Shown: in pieces, positions 62,262-64,000 of the stretch
How the letters are laid out: the number at the start of each line of letters is the position of its first letter
Position numbering within the stretch: position 1 is the first letter of the stretch
Assembly: GCF_009730915.1 (NCBI RefSeq)
Contig: NC_052479.1
Span: 30,443,610-30,507,609 of the forward strand
Source of the DNA: Dioscorea cayenensis subsp. rotundata
Taxonomy: Eukaryota; Streptophyta; Magnoliopsida; Dioscoreales; Dioscoreaceae
Direction of reading: 5' to 3'
Length of the DNA: 64,000 nt
The notes under the pieces: generated by a model
The model's database searches: none
What the model was told of the DNA's origin: nothing
The model's input: the letters and a program-made list of their open reading frames with translations, nothing else
Position numbers and translations under genes: made by a program

Positions 62262-62939
62262 TGTTGTGAAAGAGAGGAAGTTGGCGGGAGAAAGGAGGGC
62301 GCCAGAGGATTTAATCTCTGGGAGGCACGTGCAGAGGAGCAAGGATGATGATTCAGATAATTTGAAGGCTGACGTGGAGGCATCTTTGCCAGCTGTTCGT
62401 CAAAGCAAAAGAAAGAAGATGCAAAGCACAAGACTCGCCGGTTATATTACAGTGTTACACCTCAACAGGAGACGATGCTAGTGAGAGTTAGTTATGCTGA
62501 CGAGGCAGGAGGAAAAGAGTTGATTGGCCAAGCGAGTCGTCAGTTGGAGAGGACTATAAAAGGAGAAGAGAATGAAGGAATGAAGCAGTGAAGTTGAAGA
62601 GAGATCTGGGCCTGGGTCTGAATCTCTGGTGATCTTCTCCGGCGATCAGCACAGGAGGGAAGAGATTCCCAACTATTGTTCTTGTTTTCCAATTCATTTC
62701 TGCAGATCTTTGTTCGGTGAGTTTGGTAGTTTGAATTACTGAATTCTGAGACATTGTTTGAGTTCTGTTACTTGATATTGAGTTTTTCAGCTGATTTGTT
62801 GATTAGAAACTCATTTCTGTTGATTGGAAGTTAGATTTCTCGATATATTGGAGCTTAGTTGCTTGAGAATTGAGAATTATTGTGTGAATTTTTCTCTGAT
62901 CTGGTTATTCAGTTGATTTGATTAGTAGAATTCATAACA
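62262..62939. mobile_element. Solo LTR of a retrotransposon, 678 bp
   Basis: It starts TGTTGTGAAAG and ends TTCATAACA, with TGTT...AACA termini typical of LTRs. An exact 5-bp target duplication GAATC flanks it (62257-62261, 62940-62944). Copy 1 shows the empty site directly after its stop. A TATA-like box TATAAAAG at 62555 fits an LTR promoter. Only one LTR and no internal coding region are present. It follows the CBP60 copy-2 stop codon after five bases. Confidence 0.9.
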
Positions 62940-62944
62940 GAATC

Positions 62945-63783
62945 TCAACTTACAACAAGTGTTAGAATTCGTGGTAGCAGTTGCCAATCTCAGATGACCT
63001 TTGTGACAACTCGAGGATGGTTAGTGATCACAAAATTCGTACACGTTTAGTGTCACAACAAGGGATCCACTTGTACAATTTATCTATACAGCAAGCCGTC
63101 CTTCCGTGTTCACTGCTAATGTTTAGTAAGTTTGATGATTACTGATCATTCTATCACCGCAAACTATGCACATGAGCTGGAACAAACTCGATCTCTCTGG
63201 TAAAACACAATTGCTTGGCCATTGATCATCGTAGTTTTAATGCTGCCACAAGTCCATGAACTGCTTTGTTAGTTAGTCAACCAGATGAAGACTTGATGAT
63301 GCTTGCTTGTTTTTGCCCTCTTTGTCTTATGAATAGAGAACACTTTTGGGCATGCTTGTATGTAATCTGTTGTGTTTGTTTTAATTTTAAAAACTGTTAA
63401 AATGGCTTTACTTGATTTAGGCAGTTCTGCTATGTGTTTATGTAAAATGTTCCGCTTGTGTTTGTTAATATGCAGCTAGTGTTTGCAGTTTCAAATTGTG
63501 TCCTTGTAAATTTTTTTTAATGTACTTGCTTAATGTAATTACTTTGGTTAGAAGTGTCCAATAAATAAATAAATTAATTAAATTTATTAAATAAATGAAA
63601 TGTCTTGTGATATTTATTTTAATAAAATGGACAAATCATATCAGGCCTTGTAGAGAAGAGGAGTTAATACTTTAATTCATTTGTGTTGTCACCTTGATGT
63701 GATGCCAATAAATCAAGAGGTAGTTGGCTTGTAATGTTTATTAGTTAAATGCATTTGTACCAAAAAGAAAATGTTTTTTTGTT
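62945..63783. other. Original 3' flank of CBP60 copy 2, displaced by the solo LTR
   Basis: The sequence matches 52485-53405 with few changes, including GTGATCACAAAATTC, TTGCTTGGCCATTGATCATC and ATAAATAAATAA. It holds the former 3' UTR and polyadenylation region. No gene. Confidence 0.65.
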
Positions 63784-63813
63784 ATATCTCTAAAGCGGAA
63801 GGAAATGTATCAG
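63784..63813 (+). pseudogene. SMC4: SMC4 exon end, start of the second SMC4 remnant
   Basis: Thirty bases encode ISLKRKEMYQ and end at a donor (CAG, GTATGT). In SMC4 this sequence directly precedes the MITxGGDAELELVD exon, which follows in phase after copy 1 at 53607. The downstream exon should lie just beyond the right edge. Copy 1 has lost 23 of these bases between short TATC repeats. The 5' side of the exon has no acceptor, so the fragment is truncated. Confidence 0.75.
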
Positions 63814-64000
63814 GTATGTGAATTAGATGTTTGTTGTATTAGATTATGTACAATTGGGAGTTTGTATCTTGTTTTCTTACACCTAACAACAGTAAGTTTT
63901 TTCTGTAGCACTGCCCCTTGTGAAAGAGTTGCCTGCTTTGTATTTATCTTTCACTGTCTTGTTGATAAGCTAAATATCTCTAGGAATAACTGAAATCTGT

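Overview
The window is nuclear DNA of a flowering plant. The evidence is spliced genes with GT-AG introns, AT-rich intergenic DNA, plant-only gene families and plant-type transposons. Codon usage and protein style suggest a monocot, possibly yam-like (Dioscorea). That placement is inference and was not tested.

The left part (1-28 kb) is ordinary gene space. It holds the first two exons of a homogentisate phytyltransferase gene (minus strand, running off the left edge) and a Stowaway MITE. A long P-class PPR gene (minus) is divergent from a ZEITLUPE-type LOV/F-box/kelch gene (plus), with two G-boxes between them. Next come an ACR11-type ACT-domain gene (minus, ten exons), a DUF1644 zinc-finger gene (plus), an ADIP/SSX2IP-type coiled-coil gene (minus, about sixteen exons) and a small intronless gene of unknown function (plus).

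The middle part (28.7-45.6 kb) is a tandem segmental duplication. Unit A runs about 29184-36915 and unit B about 38080-45615. Only A has a full TML gene (a TPLATE-complex subunit); in B it is a pseudogene with a 919-bp deletion. Only B has an uninterrupted version of an unrecognised 297-aa gene; A carries frameshifts. A also holds a PPR pseudogene split by a 505-bp hAT-type element, and an intact 149-aa membrane-protein gene. B has lost most of that last gene and received a 2.47-kb Mutator-like element, itself containing two tandem 684-bp units and many degenerate ACTCATTTCTTAAA repeats.

The right part (46.8-64 kb) is a tandem pair of CBP60 genes, calmodulin-binding transcription factors of the plant immune and growth programme. 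The paralogues have diverged asymmetrically. Copy 1 keeps the basic C-terminal calmodulin-binding helix but has a compensated +1/+2 frameshift in the conserved domain. Copy 2 keeps the conserved domain but has a 9-codon in-frame deletion in the calmodulin-binding helix. Copy 2 also has upstream exons that can splice in frame to add about 123 residues, and a 678-bp solo LTR one base-group after its stop codon. A decayed piece of the condensin gene SMC4 follows copy 1, and the start of the same piece follows copy 2. I see no prokaryotic features, CRISPR arrays or organelle DNA.
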